Origin: JAVBWI01 sp036677445 | GTDB taxonomy: Bacteria; Bacillota; Clostridia; Christensenellales; CAG-138 | Assembly: GCA_036677445.1 (NCBI GenBank) | Contig: JAVBWI010000006.1 | Coordinates: forward strand, 434,001 to 498,000 | Direction of reading: 5' to 3' | DNA length: 64,000 nucleotides | Shown here: piece after piece, positions 34,399 to 43,940 of the stretch | Layout of the letters: each line of letters starts with the position of its first letter | Position numbering within the stretch: position 1 is the first letter of the stretch | Program-made: the position numbers and the translations under genes | Notes under the pieces: generated by a model | What the model was told of the DNA's origin: nothing | The model's input: only the letters and a program-made list of their open reading frames with translations | The model's database searches: none

Positions 34399-34693
34399 TC
34401 GCTGCCGGCGTCGATCCGTATTGAAAAGCGCGAAGCAAAACTGCTTCGCGCTTTTTAATTTTCAAACGGCGCACAGCACAAAGCCAGTCTTAGTTCTGGA
34501 GGCCGGAATATCCATTACCCGGGCACAACGCATGCTATCTATATACGAATTACAATCCGACACCAATTTCCCGCTTTTTGCGCTTTTTTCAATAAGTCTG
34601 TTGACAGGTGGATCGCAAAGCTGTATGTTATTTTCGAAAGCATGCTCGTGCACAGTATTTATATAGAAATGATCGCATTTATACTCGCTCATT
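34399..34693. other. Gap before the permease remnant
   Basis: Apart from the terminator at 34424-34456 this stretch holds only a 76-codon minus-strand frame (34462-34692) without a ribosome site or recognisable similarity. I do not call it. Confidence 0.4.
34424..34456 (+). terminator. Rho-independent terminator
   Basis: AAAAGCGCGAAGCA and TGCTTCGCGCTTTT form a 14-bp stem around AAAC, followed by TAATTTT. It ends the DUF4870 transcript. Confidence 0.85.
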
Positions 34694-34903
34694 ATGATTG
34701 ACGGCCTGCTGCGCGTTTGGACAATAGTGCCTTACAGCCAAAATCCTCCAGTATCCTTACAATATGTTTCAGGACCGGGGCTGGCGTTGGATCGCTTATG
34801 TCAGCGTACCGGCATCGATATACAGACGTTCATCAAAGGCATGGTGCTGATAATCGCCGTTGCGTTTGATGTTATCAGCAAATCCAAATCATCCAGGGCA
34901 TAA
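34694..34903 (+). pseudogene. C-terminal remnant of a sugar ABC permease
   Basis: The last part of this frame, IDIQTFIKGMVLIIAVAFDV followed by ISKSK, has the pattern seen at the C-terminus of RbsC/XylH-type permeases, where a final helix precedes a basic tail. The preceding 35 codons do not look like a permease, and the several hundred residues expected upstream are missing. I read it as the tail of a deleted transporter gene, retained just before the isomerase (14 bases from its start). It may still be translated. Confidence 0.6.
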
Positions 34904-34917
34904 GGAGGAATTATACT

Positions 34918-36399
34918 ATGCAGAATATCGCGCAAGTCAAACCGGGCGTGATCTCGGTCAGCCGGGATTGTTTCCCCATCACACTTTCCGCCTCGCGCAG
35001 AAGCGCGCTCGCAGCCGCATATGAGAAAAAGTACGGGCCCATTCATGAATGCGGTATTACCGTTGAAAACGAAAAAGACATGCTTGCGGCGGTTGAGGAA
35101 GTCAAAGCCGCGGGCGTGAATGCGCTCGTGGTATTCTTAGGCAACTTCGGTCCGGAGACTTCGGAAACACTCATCGCCAAATATTTCGACGGCCCCGTGA
35201 TGTATGCCGCCGCGGCGGAAGAGAACATATCCGTACTTTCGAGCGACCGCGGCGACGCCTACTGCGGTATGCTCAACTGCTCCTACAACCTGGGACTTCG
35301 GAACATCAGGGCGATCATCCCCGACTACCCCGTAGGTACCGCGGAAGAAGTCGCGGACATGGTGGCCGAGTTTGTACCCGTCGCCCGCGCCATATTGGGT
35401 ATACGCGACCTCAAAATCATTACCTTCGGCCCGCGCCCGCAGGATTTCCTTGCCTGCAACGCGCCGATCAAACCGCTCTTTGATCTCGGTGTGGAGATCG
35501 AGGAAAACTCCGAGTTGGATCTTCTGGCCGCCTATAACAAGCATAAGAACGACCCGCGTATACCGGCAAAGGTCGATGAAATGGCGGCGGAGCTGGGCGA
35601 AGGCAATAAAATGGCGGGCATATTGCCGCGCCTTGCGCAATACGAATTGACGCTGCTGGATTGGATGGAAGCCCACCGCGGCAGCCGAAAATACGTGGCC
35701 TTTGCCAACAAATGCTGGCCCGCTTTCCAGACGGAGTTCGGCTTTGTTCCCTGCTACGTAAACTCGCGCCTGACGGCGCTGGGCATCCCCGTCGCTTGCG
35801 AGGTGGATATCTACGGCGCGCTCTCCGAGTATTTGGGCACCTGCATCACGGGTGAGAGCGTTACGCTGCTCGACATCAACAACTCCGTGCCGCGTGAGCT
35901 TTTCGATACGGATATCGCGGGGAAATTTGCGTATACGCAGAAAGAGACATTCATGGGCTTCCATTGCGGCAATACGCCCATCTGCCGTTTGACCAAGGGT
36001 GAAATGAAATACCAGCTCATCATGAAGCGCGGGCTGGAGCCGGATGGAGAACCGGATATCACGCGCGGTACGCTGGAAGGGGATATCATCCCCGGCGAGA
36101 TTACTTTCTACCGCCTGCAGAGCAACGCCGCGGGCGAGTTGAAAGCATATATCGCGCAAGGCGAAGTGCTGCCGGTGGCTACGCATTCCTTCGGCGGCAT
36201 CGGCGTGTTCGCCATACCCGAGATGGCGCGCTTTTATCGCAACGTGTTGATACGGAAGCAGTTCCCTCATCACGGGGCAGTCGCCTTCGGGCATTTTGGC
36301 CATGCGCTTTTCACGCTGTTTGCGTATTTGGGGTTGCGTGACATCAGCTTTAACCAACCCAAGGGTATGCTGTACCCGGGGGAAAATCCCTTCGCATAA
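34918..36399 (+). CDS. L-fucose/L-arabinose isomerase-family protein
   Basis: The 493-residue enzyme belongs to the FucI/AraA fold group of ketol isomerases. Its N-terminal domain includes NALVVFLGNFGPETSE, the centre has FANKCWPAFQTEFG with a conserved Glu, and YGALSEYLG follows. FHCGNTPICRL near residue 349 supplies the C-terminal histidine. The ribosome site is AAGGAGG. The sugar is unknown. Fragments of a permease upstream and of a regulator downstream indicate that it is what remains of a sugar-uptake operon. Confidence 0.85.
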   Translation: MQNIAQVKPGVISVSRDCFPITLSASRRSALAAAYEKKYGPIHECGITVENEKDMLAAVEEVKAAGVNALVVFLGNFGPETSETLIAKYFDGPVMYAAAAEENISVLSSDRGDAYCGMLNCSYNLGLRNIRAIIPDYPVGTAEEVADMVAEFVPVARAILGIRDLKIITFGPRPQDFLACNAPIKPLFDLGVEIEENSELDLLAAYNKHKNDPRIPAKVDEMAAELGEGNKMAGILPRLAQYELTLLDWMEAHRGSRKYVAFANKCWPAFQTEFGFVPCYVNSRLTALGIPVACEVDIYGALSEYLGTCITGESVTLLDINNSVPRELFDTDIAGKFAYTQKETFMGFHCGNTPICRLTKGEMKYQLIMKRGLEPDGEPDITRGTLEGDIIPGEITFYRLQSNAAGELKAYIAQGEVLPVATHSFGGIGVFAIPEMARFYRNVLIRKQFPHHGAVAFGHFGHALFTLFAYLGLRDISFNQPKGMLYPGENPFA

Positions 36400-36423
36400 G
36401 CCGAAAGGCAAGCATTCTTTTCG

Positions 36424-36451
36424 CTGTGCGCGGCAGTCATGCTGCGCACAG
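36424..36451 (+). terminator. Hairpin after the isomerase gene
   Basis: CTGTGCGC (36424-36431) pairs with GCGCACAG (36444-36451) around a 12-base loop that itself can pair. There is no T run after it. Confidence 0.45.
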
Positions 36452-36474
36452 CTGCGTTACATTATCATTATGGT

Positions 36475-36923
36475 TTTGGAGGAACTGTTTTGGTGAAAGG
36501 CCATAATGAGCTGATGCAGGGATTTTTGCAGACTCTGGACAGCAAACATACCGATTATGACGTGCTGGATATATTCGAGACCCAGGATTCGGAAGAAATC
36601 GCTTACCAAAAAGCGATGGTCTCCTTTTCACAGCACCCAACGCCGAATTGCGTATACGTGATTGCGGCCGGCGCGGGCGGAGTCTGCCGTGCAATGCGCG
36701 AACTGGGGCGGGAGTTCCGCTATGTGATTACCAACGATGACGTCCCTACCACGCAAAAATATCTCATGAGGGTCTTATCGACTTCACGGTATGCCAGGAG
36801 CCTGTACAGCAGGGCTACCGCTCCATACACAAGATATTCGATTATTTCATGTCCGACCGGAAATCGCCGCCTGGGGACTATTTGACGAGCACGGTCATTA
36901 AAATCAAGGAAAATCTTGGCTAA
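36475..36923 (+). pseudogene. Truncated, frameshifted LacI-family regulator
   Basis: GHNELMQGFLQTLDSK, ETQDSEEIAYQKA, VYVIAAGAGGVCRAMRE and the later FTVCQEPVQQGYRSI match the ligand-binding half of LacI-type repressors in order. The DNA-binding half and roughly 150 further residues are absent. A frameshift near 36766-36775 separates the segment ending QKYLM from EGLIDFTV, which continues to a stop at 36923. A GGAGGAAC plus GTG at 36493 could still start a peptide. It was probably the regulator of the adjacent isomerase operon. Confidence 0.8.
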
Positions 36924-36947
36924 CAGGCCATCCGGTCTGGATTCAAT

Positions 36948-38030
36948 CTATTTGATACCGAGTATAAAGCGCGTCGCCCCAAAGCGCCGAAACACCTCGT
37001 ATCCCATAAGCGACGCCGCAAGCGAACACAGCATGATAACGACGAATTTCATGCCGACAGGAATATCCCATGCGACAACGAAGAACGCAACCACCATCAT
37101 CACCGATTGGTGCAATACATAAACCGGGAACGAAGCCCTGTTGAGGTAGTCAAGGGCGGTGCTCGGCTTATAAAAATGCGCATCCGCGAACCCCAGCAAC
37201 GCAAGGAGCGCCAGCCATACCGCAATATTCCGGAAAAGCGCCATCGCGCCCGCGAGTACGGTATAGCCGGAAGGCCATCCAAGCCTAACCATCAGCATGA
37301 AATAGACAGGCACCGTTACAATCGCGGCAATCAACGCCGGAAGGCGAAACTTTTTAATCGCATCCAGAAAGCCTGGGGTAGCCGCTACGACATATCCGAT
37401 GATAAAAAATATGGCGTAATAGAACGGATTTTTCCCGGAAATACCCGGCAGGGCTTCCGCAACCGTTAACGGCAGAAAAGCCAGAAGGAAAATTTGCGGC
37501 TTTAAAAGAACGCTCCATTTAGGATCCATGCCTTTGCCGATTTTACGCATGACCGGCAACAGGGACATGCTGATAATAAACAGATACAACAGGAACCAAA
37601 GATGCCCCGGCGTAAAAGCGCCGGTGTAGCCGGTGATATCCGAAAAATCCGTAAAATACGCAGCAAGGAAAGCAAAGTAATTGCCCGTATACCCAAACTG
37701 CTGCACCCGCGCCAGATAGCCCTGTATGGGAACGATGAGTACGATGCCCAGCAAAAACGGAATGAGCAGGCGGAAAACGCGCTCATGCGCATACTCACGC
37801 GGCGCCCGTTTGAGAAGCGCATGATAGGAAGAAAAGCCCGCGATCAAAAACAGCAGGGGCATGAACCAGATGGACGTACCCGCCACAAACCAACTGGAAA
37901 ACCAGTTGGGCGCATCTTTAATATAATTCGGCTCCCAATAATCGAATATGCGCGCAGTATGAAAAGGAAAAAGCAGAAATATCCCAAATATCCTCAACCA
38001 GTCGATACTGTATCTGCGCAAGGGATTCAC
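36948..38030 (-). CDS. Acyltransferase-3 family membrane protein
   Basis: The 360-residue protein has about ten hydrophobic helices. It begins RYSIDWLRIFGIFLLFPFHT, the D-W-L-R/H pattern of acyltransferase-3 (OafA/glucan-modifying) enzymes that O-acylate surface or secreted polysaccharides. FTPGHLWFLLYLFI is the second family block. The substrate is unknown. It is divergent from the cas operon. Confidence 0.85.
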   Translation of the reverse strand: MNPLRRYSIDWLRIFGIFLLFPFHTARIFDYWEPNYIKDAPNWFSSWFVAGTSIWFMPLLFLIAGFSSYHALLKRAPREYAHERVFRLLIPFLLGIVLIVPIQGYLARVQQFGYTGNYFAFLAAYFTDFSDITGYTGAFTPGHLWFLLYLFIISMSLLPVMRKIGKGMDPKWSVLLKPQIFLLAFLPLTVAEALPGISGKNPFYYAIFFIIGYVVAATPGFLDAIKKFRLPALIAAIVTVPVYFMLMVRLGWPSGYTVLAGAMALFRNIAVWLALLALLGFADAHFYKPSTALDYLNRASFPVYVLHQSVMMVVAFFVVAWDIPVGMKFVVIMLCSLAASLMGYEVFRRFGATRFILGIK

Positions 38031-38390
38031 CTCACAATTCTAATTGCTACCTTAACACGTACAGTATATAGTGATATGTGTGCGCTTGTCATTGAGTTTT
38101 TTATAGTAGCAACGCAGTCTGCTCCATGCACCTTTGCGATAAGCCTTTCCGTTCCTTCAAGCTTACCGCGGAAATATGCTTCCAAGCGCCATAGTGAACC
38201 TAAAAAGAGCGTCACGGCGAAGTTGTGTCCGTTTTTTCGTACAAAACCCATGCTACCATTTATGTTAAGCGGTGGCGTAAATGGTTGTATATAGCATCAC
38301 GGCGCGCTATACTGTTTCTGTAATAATGCTACGAAATTTGTCTAATCATCTGTTCTTACGCCCGTTATTTTTAAGAATTGAGGAACGAAT
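38031..38390. other. Upstream region of the cas operon
   Basis: This 360-base gap carries the cas promoter (38285-38313). A 74-codon minus-strand frame (38027-38251) overlaps the acyltransferase start and has no ribosome site, so it is not called. Confidence 0.5.
38285..38313 (+). promoter_or_regulatory. Candidate cas promoter with overlapping dyad
   Basis: TATACT (38308-38313) lies 17 bases after a weak -35, TTGTAT (38285-38290). The dyad TATAGC (38290-38295) / GCTATA (38306-38311) spans the spacer and the -10 box, the position of a repressor site. Confidence 0.5.
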
Positions 38391-40553
38391 ATGCTTGCAC
38401 ATACCTGTGACGATGGAAGACAGCAATCCCTCCATGAACATTTGACACAAGCGGCTGCATTAGCCGCCGACTTTGCCGACGAATTCGGCTGTGGCGAGTG
38501 GGGGCATCTGGCGGGGCTGGCGCATGATATCGGCAAGTGCTCGCCGCAGTTCCAAAGCTATCTGCTTGCAGGCGGCCCGAAAACAGAGCATGCCGCAGCC
38601 TCGGCAATCGCGCTATATCAGCCCAATACGCACCTGTTGGCGTACTGCGGCGCAGGGCATCATGCGGGTCTGCCCGACGGCGGCACCGGCGGCGACACAT
38701 CCGACATGCCCACATTACGCGCAAAGCTGGCGCGGCAAAAAAAGTACGGCTGGGATATCCCCGCATATGCAAAGGCGCTTCATATCCCATTGCCGCAATC
38801 CTTGCCCACTCCCCCTATCACGCCTTTCGAGCGCGGCGGATTTTCGTATTCGTTTTTTACGCGCATGCTGTTTTCGTGCCTTGTGGACGCGGATTTTCTC
38901 GATACGGAAGCCTTCATGAACAACAGCCCGATACGGCGGGGCGACGGGGATACCCAGGAAACGCTGCTGGACAGGCTGGATACGCGCCTGCAGGCGTTCA
39001 ATAATCCCCAAACGGATATCCACCGAAAACGCTGCGAGGTGCTGCAAAACTGCCAAAGCGCAGCGCTTTCCCCGCGGGGGTTATATACGCTCACCGTCCC
39101 AACGGGCGGAGGAAAAACGCTCTCCTCCCTCGCGTTTGCGCTGCGCCATGCGGTAACGCACGGGCTGCGACGCGTTATCTATGTGATCCCTTACACGAGT
39201 ATCATTGAACAAACTGCCGATATATTCCGCGGCATACTGGGGACGGACAACGTGCTTGAGCACCACAGCAATGTCCATTACGATGATACGGGCGAGGACA
39301 TGACGCAGCAGCAGCTTGCACGGCGGCATGCAAGCGAAAACTGGGATATGCCCGTTATTGTGACCACCAACGTGCAGTTCTTTGAATCCCTGTTTGCGAG
39401 CAAAGCCTCGCGATGCAGGAAACTGCACAATATCGCGAACAGCGTAGTTATATTCGACGAGGCACAGATGTTGCCCGTACCCTATCTGCGCCCCTGCGTG
39501 CGCGCCATTGCGGAGCTGGTAAAGAATTACCGCTGCACCGCCGTTCTCTGTACCGCCACGCAGCCTGCGCTGGATACGCTGTTCCCCGAAGGGATGCATC
39601 CAACCGAGATATGCCCCGCGCGCGAAGCATTGTATCAGTTTTTCAGGCGTGTACGGTTTGTTCCCGTTGGCGAGCAAACGGTTGCCGATTTGGCCGGGCG
39701 GCTCAACGCAGCCGCGCAGGCGCTTTGTATCGTCAACACACGCATGCAGGCACAGGCTATATTCCAAGCGTTCCAAGGCGAAGGCGCATTCCATCTCTCC
39801 ACGCTGATGTATCCCGCGCACCGCAGACAAACGCTCGATGAAATCCGTGAACGGCTAAAGTGTGGCCTTCCCTGCCGCGTCGTTTCCACAAGCCTGATTG
39901 AGGCGGGCGTGGATGTAGATTTCCCTGTCGTTTACCGTGAGGAAGCAGGGCTTGATTCTATCATACAGGCTGCGGGCCGATGCAACCGGGAAGGCAGACG
40001 GTCTTTGGAAGAAAGTATCGTATACATTTTTCGCGCGCAGGACGAGTATGCTTCGCGCCATCCCGCAAGCCTGAGGCTGCCTACGGAGGTGGCGCGGCAG
40101 GTGATGCAAAAATATGCGGATATTGCCGCGCCTGAAAGCATACATGAATATTTTAACCTGCTCATCCGTTTTAAGGGCGATTCGCTGGACCAGAAGAATA
40201 TCGTGGAAGCGTTTGAAAAAGGCGCGTCGTCCTTGAATTTTCCGTTTGCCTCAGTAGCGCAGGCGTTCCGCATCATCGAACAAAACACCAGGCAGGTGCT
40301 CATTCCGCTTGAGAGCGAGCCGGAAGCCAGGCTTACAGCCGAAATGCTGCGGCAGGGTGTGCGCAGCAGAACATGGATGCGCAAGGCGGGGCAATACAGC
40401 GTGAACGTTTATGATACCGCCTTTTTGGCGCTGCTGGGCGCGGGGGCGCTGGAAGTATTGGATGAGGAGCTTGCCATACTGCGTGACACATCGCTTTACG
40501 ACCCCGACATGGGCCTGAAGGTGCCGGATACCGGCATCGCTGTGATGATTTGA
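38391..40553 (+). CDS. cas3: Cas3 helicase-nuclease, type I-C
   Basis: Cas3 is recruited by Cascade to unwind and degrade target DNA. The 720-residue protein has an N-terminal HD nuclease (LHEHLTQ, then LAHDIGK at about residues 43-49). An SF2 helicase follows, with Walker A PTGGGKT, the DEAQ box (FDEAQMLP), CTATQPALD and motif VI QAAGRCNREG. HD and helicase are fused in the normal order and length for I-C. The start has GAGGAAC. It is the first of seven closely packed cas genes. Confidence 0.97.
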   Translation: MLAHTCDDGRQQSLHEHLTQAAALAADFADEFGCGEWGHLAGLAHDIGKCSPQFQSYLLAGGPKTEHAAASAIALYQPNTHLLAYCGAGHHAGLPDGGTGGDTSDMPTLRAKLARQKKYGWDIPAYAKALHIPLPQSLPTPPITPFERGGFSYSFFTRMLFSCLVDADFLDTEAFMNNSPIRRGDGDTQETLLDRLDTRLQAFNNPQTDIHRKRCEVLQNCQSAALSPRGLYTLTVPTGGGKTLSSLAFALRHAVTHGLRRVIYVIPYTSIIEQTADIFRGILGTDNVLEHHSNVHYDDTGEDMTQQQLARRHASENWDMPVIVTTNVQFFESLFASKASRCRKLHNIANSVVIFDEAQMLPVPYLRPCVRAIAELVKNYRCTAVLCTATQPALDTLFPEGMHPTEICPAREALYQFFRRVRFVPVGEQTVADLAGRLNAAAQALCIVNTRMQAQAIFQAFQGEGAFHLSTLMYPAHRRQTLDEIRERLKCGLPCRVVSTSLIEAGVDVDFPVVYREEAGLDSIIQAAGRCNREGRRSLEESIVYIFRAQDEYASRHPASLRLPTEVARQVMQKYADIAAPESIHEYFNLLIRFKGDSLDQKNIVEAFEKGASSLNFPFASVAQAFRIIEQNTRQVLIPLESEPEARLTAEMLRQGVRSRTWMRKAGQYSVNVYDTAFLALLGAGALEVLDEELAILRDTSLYDPDMGLKVPDTGIAVMI

Positions 40554-40601
40554 GTTTGCGCAATGCGCAGCATGCAATATTTTATTTGGGGAGGTGGTTT
40601 T

Positions 40602-41252
40602 TTGAGTGTACGTATCGAAGCATCCGGCCCGCTGGCGCTGTTCAGCCGGCCGGAAATGAAGGTGGAACGCGTAAGCTATGACATCATCACGCCTTCCGCC
40701 GCGCGCGGCCTGTTGGAGTCCGTATACTGGCACCCGGGTTTGGTATGGCGGGTGGACAGAATCCATGTGCTGAATCCGATCCGCTTTACCAACATCCGCC
40801 GCAACGAGGTCGCGGACAAGCTCTCCGCCGCCAATGCGCTCACCGTGCTCAATGGCAAGGATGAACCGCTGTATCTGAACACATCCGCCAGCATACAGCA
40901 ACGGGCGTCGCTGCTCCTGCGGGATGTTCACTATGTCATCGACGCGCATTTCGAATTGACCGGCAAGGCCGCGCCCGATGACAGCGAGGAAAAATTCTAT
41001 GCCATCATCATGCGGCGGCTCAAGAAGGGGCAATGCTTCCAGCAGCCTTATTTCGGCTGCCGGGAGTTCCCGGCGGATGTCCGGCTGTATGAAGGCGAGA
41101 CTGTGCATACCGCCTATACAGGCGAACGCGACCTCGGGTTCATGTTGTTTGACATGGACTATTCCGACCCGGAAAACATCCGGCCGCAGTTCTTCCGCGC
41201 CGTGCTGCACGACGGCGTGCTGGAGCTCAGGGACGTGGAGGTGGTTCAATGA
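40602..41252 (+). CDS. cas5: Cas5 (Cas5c/Cas5d) crRNA-processing subunit, type I-C
   Basis: In type I-C systems, which lack cas6, Cas5 cuts the pre-crRNA in the repeat and stays bound to the 5' handle. The 216-residue protein has the family opening GPLALFSRPEMKVERVSYD and TPSAARGLLESVYWHP. I place initiation at TTG 40602, since GGGGAGG is correctly spaced and the family begins there; an ATG at 40563 would add 13 residues without homology and lacks a ribosome site. The stop overlaps the next start (ATGA). Confidence 0.95.
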   Translation: MSVRIEASGPLALFSRPEMKVERVSYDIITPSAARGLLESVYWHPGLVWRVDRIHVLNPIRFTNIRRNEVADKLSAANALTVLNGKDEPLYLNTSASIQQRASLLLRDVHYVIDAHFELTGKAAPDDSEEKFYAIIMRRLKKGQCFQQPYFGCREFPADVRLYEGETVHTAYTGERDLGFMLFDMDYSDPENIRPQFFRAVLHDGVLELRDVEVVQ

Positions 41253-43048
41253 TACTGCAGGCATTGGTCCGCTATTATGAACTGATGGATATGGAAGGAC
41301 GCCAGCGCGAGGCAGGAGCGGGCAGGATGCCCCCACTTTGGTTTGCGCAGGCAAAGGTTTCCTACGGTCTGTGCCTTTCTGAGGAGGGCGAGCTTACAGG
41401 CGTGATGCCCCTGAAGGTCGAAGTGCAATCGGGTAAAAAGACCATAGAGGCACCACAGATCATGGAATTGCCGATGCCCTATGTACGTGGCGTGAACATA
41501 CTCGCCAATTTCCTGTGTGACAACGCAATGTTCCTTCTGGGGTATGACAGCAAAAACGATCCCACGCGCACAGCGGAGTGCTTCATGGCTTCAAAGGCGC
41601 TGCATGAAGAAATACTTCACGACATAGAGACGCCTGCAGCAAAAGCAATCTGCGCTTATTATGCAAACTGGAAACCCGGAGCATTGCACCCGGCGCTTTC
41701 AGCCCCCGCACTAAAAGAGGACATGCAATCAGGCAAATATTTTATATTTATTGCGCCTGACGGCACCTATGCGCACGAGTGCCCTGCTATCCGCACTGCA
41801 TGGGAAAGGTACAGGAACGAGCACCTTAGCCCCGTGCACATGCAATGCCTTGTCACCGGAAAAATAAACAGCCCCATTGCGATACTGCATGCAAAAATCA
41901 AAGGTGTGCGGGATGCGCAAAGCGCCGGCGCCAATCTGGTTTCCTTCAATGCTCCGGCCTATGAATCCTATGAGCGCAAATCCAGCGTCAATGCCCCGGT
42001 AAGCGAGTATGCCGCTTTTGCATACGCTACAGCGCTCAACTATTTGCTGTCTGATTCCAATCACCGGCAGGTGCTGGGCGATACGACCATCGTCTACTGG
42101 GCAGAAAGTTCCAATAAAACGTACGCAAATATTTTTTCCGCCTGCTTCGCGCCGCACGAAGACCAAAACGCACTGCTGCATGGCACTATGGAGAAGCTCA
42201 GACGCGGCCTGCCCGTCGAGGCAGAGCAGTTCGACCTCGATACGCCATTCTATGTGCTTGGACTGGCACCTAACGCGGCACGTATTGCGGTACGTTTTTT
42301 CCTCCGCGATACGTTCGGCAATATGCTCAGCAACGTAAAAGCGCATTATGAGCGGCTGGAAATCGCCATGGGAGATTATGAGCGCGAATACCTGACACCG
42401 TACTGGCTGCTTAAGGAAACAGTGCACCCGAAATCCAAGGATGACTCCGCCTCGCCGCTCTTAGCGGGGGCAGTGCTGCGCGCAATGCTCGCAAACACGA
42501 ACTATCCCGAAGCGCTGATGCAAAGCATACTGCTTCGCATCCATGCTGAGCACGACGTGAACCGCGGCAAGGCCGCCATACTCAAGGCGTATCTGCTCAA
42601 AAACCACGGGGATGACCCCGACTGCAAGGAGGTAGCGACAGTGAGTTTAAACGAAACAAGCAAGAACAAGGCCTATGTGCTGGGCAGGTTGTTTGCCGTG
42701 CTGGAGTTCATACAAAAAGATGCGAACCCCAACATTGGCGCGACCATCAAAAAGAGGTATTTCTCCGCTGCCTGCGATACGCCCGGCCCCATATTCCCGC
42801 AGCTGACCAAACACTACCATATCTACCTGGATAAAACACGCAGACGGGTATTTTACGGCAAGCTGGTCGGGGAACTGATGGACAAGCTGGAGGACGGACC
42901 GGATACCTTCCCCGCACGGCTGCCGCTTTTGGAACAGAACCGGTTTGTGCTGGGGTACCACCATCAGGTACAGGCGTTTTACAGCAGGAACGAAGCAGCA
43001 ACTATCGAGCAAAACGATGCGCAGAGTACAGAAAGGGAGGACGCATAA
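41249..43048 (+). CDS. cas8c: Cas8c (Csd1), Cascade large subunit
   Basis: The 599-residue protein is the type I-C large subunit that recognises the PAM and helps open target DNA. It begins MILQALVRYYELMD, and has VHMQCLVTGKINSPIAILHAKIKGV in two adjacent blocks near residues 195-220, plus FNAPAYESYE, all typical of Csd1. NNxTVVYWA-like TTIVYWAES follows. Length is normal. Its ATG overlaps the cas5 stop, indicating translational coupling. In some I-C systems an internal start makes a Cas11 small subunit from the 3' part; that is possible here but not shown. Confidence 0.95.
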   Translation: MILQALVRYYELMDMEGRQREAGAGRMPPLWFAQAKVSYGLCLSEEGELTGVMPLKVEVQSGKKTIEAPQIMELPMPYVRGVNILANFLCDNAMFLLGYDSKNDPTRTAECFMASKALHEEILHDIETPAAKAICAYYANWKPGALHPALSAPALKEDMQSGKYFIFIAPDGTYAHECPAIRTAWERYRNEHLSPVHMQCLVTGKINSPIAILHAKIKGVRDAQSAGANLVSFNAPAYESYERKSSVNAPVSEYAAFAYATALNYLLSDSNHRQVLGDTTIVYWAESSNKTYANIFSACFAPHEDQNALLHGTMEKLRRGLPVEAEQFDLDTPFYVLGLAPNAARIAVRFFLRDTFGNMLSNVKAHYERLEIAMGDYEREYLTPYWLLKETVHPKSKDDSASPLLAGAVLRAMLANTNYPEALMQSILLRIHAEHDVNRGKAAILKAYLLKNHGDDPDCKEVATVSLNETSKNKAYVLGRLFAVLEFIQKDANPNIGATIKKRYFSAACDTPGPIFPQLTKHYHIYLDKTRRRVFYGKLVGELMDKLEDGPDTFPARLPLLEQNRFVLGYHHQVQAFYSRNEAATIEQNDAQSTEREDA

Positions 43049-43049
43049 A

Positions 43050-43937
43050 ATGGCAGAGGCAATCAAAAACCGGTACGAATTCGTGATACTCTTCGATGTG
43101 GAAAACGGCAACCCCAACGGCGACCCGGATGCGGGTAACATGCCCCGCATCGACCCGGAAACCGGCTACGGCATTGTGACGGACGTTTGCCTGAAGCGTA
43201 AAATACGCAATTATGTGGAAACCGTCAAGGAGGATGCAAAGGGCTTCCAAATCTACATCAAGGACAACGTACCGCTGAACATAAGCGACAGGCTTGCCTA
43301 TAACCAACCGGATATCGATGAAAAGAAGCTCAGCAAAAAAACCGACCCGGATATCGACAGAAAAATCCGTGATTTTATGTGCGGCAACTTTTATGATATT
43401 CGTACGTTCGGCGCGGTGATGACGACCTTTGTAAAGGCTGCGCTCAACTGCGGGCAAGTGCGCGGGCCGGTACAGTTAACTTTTGCGCGCAGTATAGACG
43501 CCATTGCCCAGCAGGAAGTAACGATCACCCGTGTAGCCATAGCTACGGAGGCTGATGCAGAAAAGAAGAAGACAGAAATGGGACGCAAATACATTGTACC
43601 CTACGGCCTTTACCGTGCGCACGGATACGTTTCGGCCAATCTCGCGCGGCGGGTCACGGGTTTTTCCGAGGAGGATCTCGCCCTATTGTGGGAGGCCGTC
43701 ATCAACATGTTCGAGCATGACCACTCCGCGGCACGCGGCCAGATGGCGCTGCGGGAGCTGATCGTGTTCAAGCACGAAAGCGAGCTTGGTAATGCGCCCT
43801 CCCACGTGTTGTTCGACCTGGTAAGCGTCAGGCGCAGGGAGGATGCCCCCTCGCCCGCGCGCAGTTATGCGGATTATAATGTGCAGGTAGATACGGATGC
43901 GCTGCCTGCAGGCGTGACCTGCACGCGAATGGTATAG
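43050..43937 (+). CDS. cas7: Cas7 (Csd2), Cascade backbone subunit
   Basis: Several copies of this RAMP protein coat the crRNA. The 295-residue product starts with RYEFVILFDVENGNPNGDPD and PRIDPETGYG, diagnostic for type I-C Cas7. FYDIRTFGAVMTT and GPVQLTFARSID follow. The start has GGGAGG. It is 1 base after cas8c. Confidence 0.96.
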   Translation: MAEAIKNRYEFVILFDVENGNPNGDPDAGNMPRIDPETGYGIVTDVCLKRKIRNYVETVKEDAKGFQIYIKDNVPLNISDRLAYNQPDIDEKKLSKKTDPDIDRKIRDFMCGNFYDIRTFGAVMTTFVKAALNCGQVRGPVQLTFARSIDAIAQQEVTITRVAIATEADAEKKKTEMGRKYIVPYGLYRAHGYVSANLARRVTGFSEEDLALLWEAVINMFEHDHSAARGQMALRELIVFKHESELGNAPSHVLFDLVSVRRREDAPSPARSYADYNVQVDTDALPAGVTCTRMV

Positions 43938-43940
43938 GCT

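Noticed and set aside
34462..34692. 76-codon minus-strand frame between the DUF4870 terminator and the permease remnant
   Set aside because: No ribosome site, no recognisable motif and a composition typical of non-coding sequence.
38027..38251. 74-codon minus-strand frame before the cas operon
   Set aside because: It overlaps the acyltransferase start by a few bases, has no ribosome site and does not resemble a known family.
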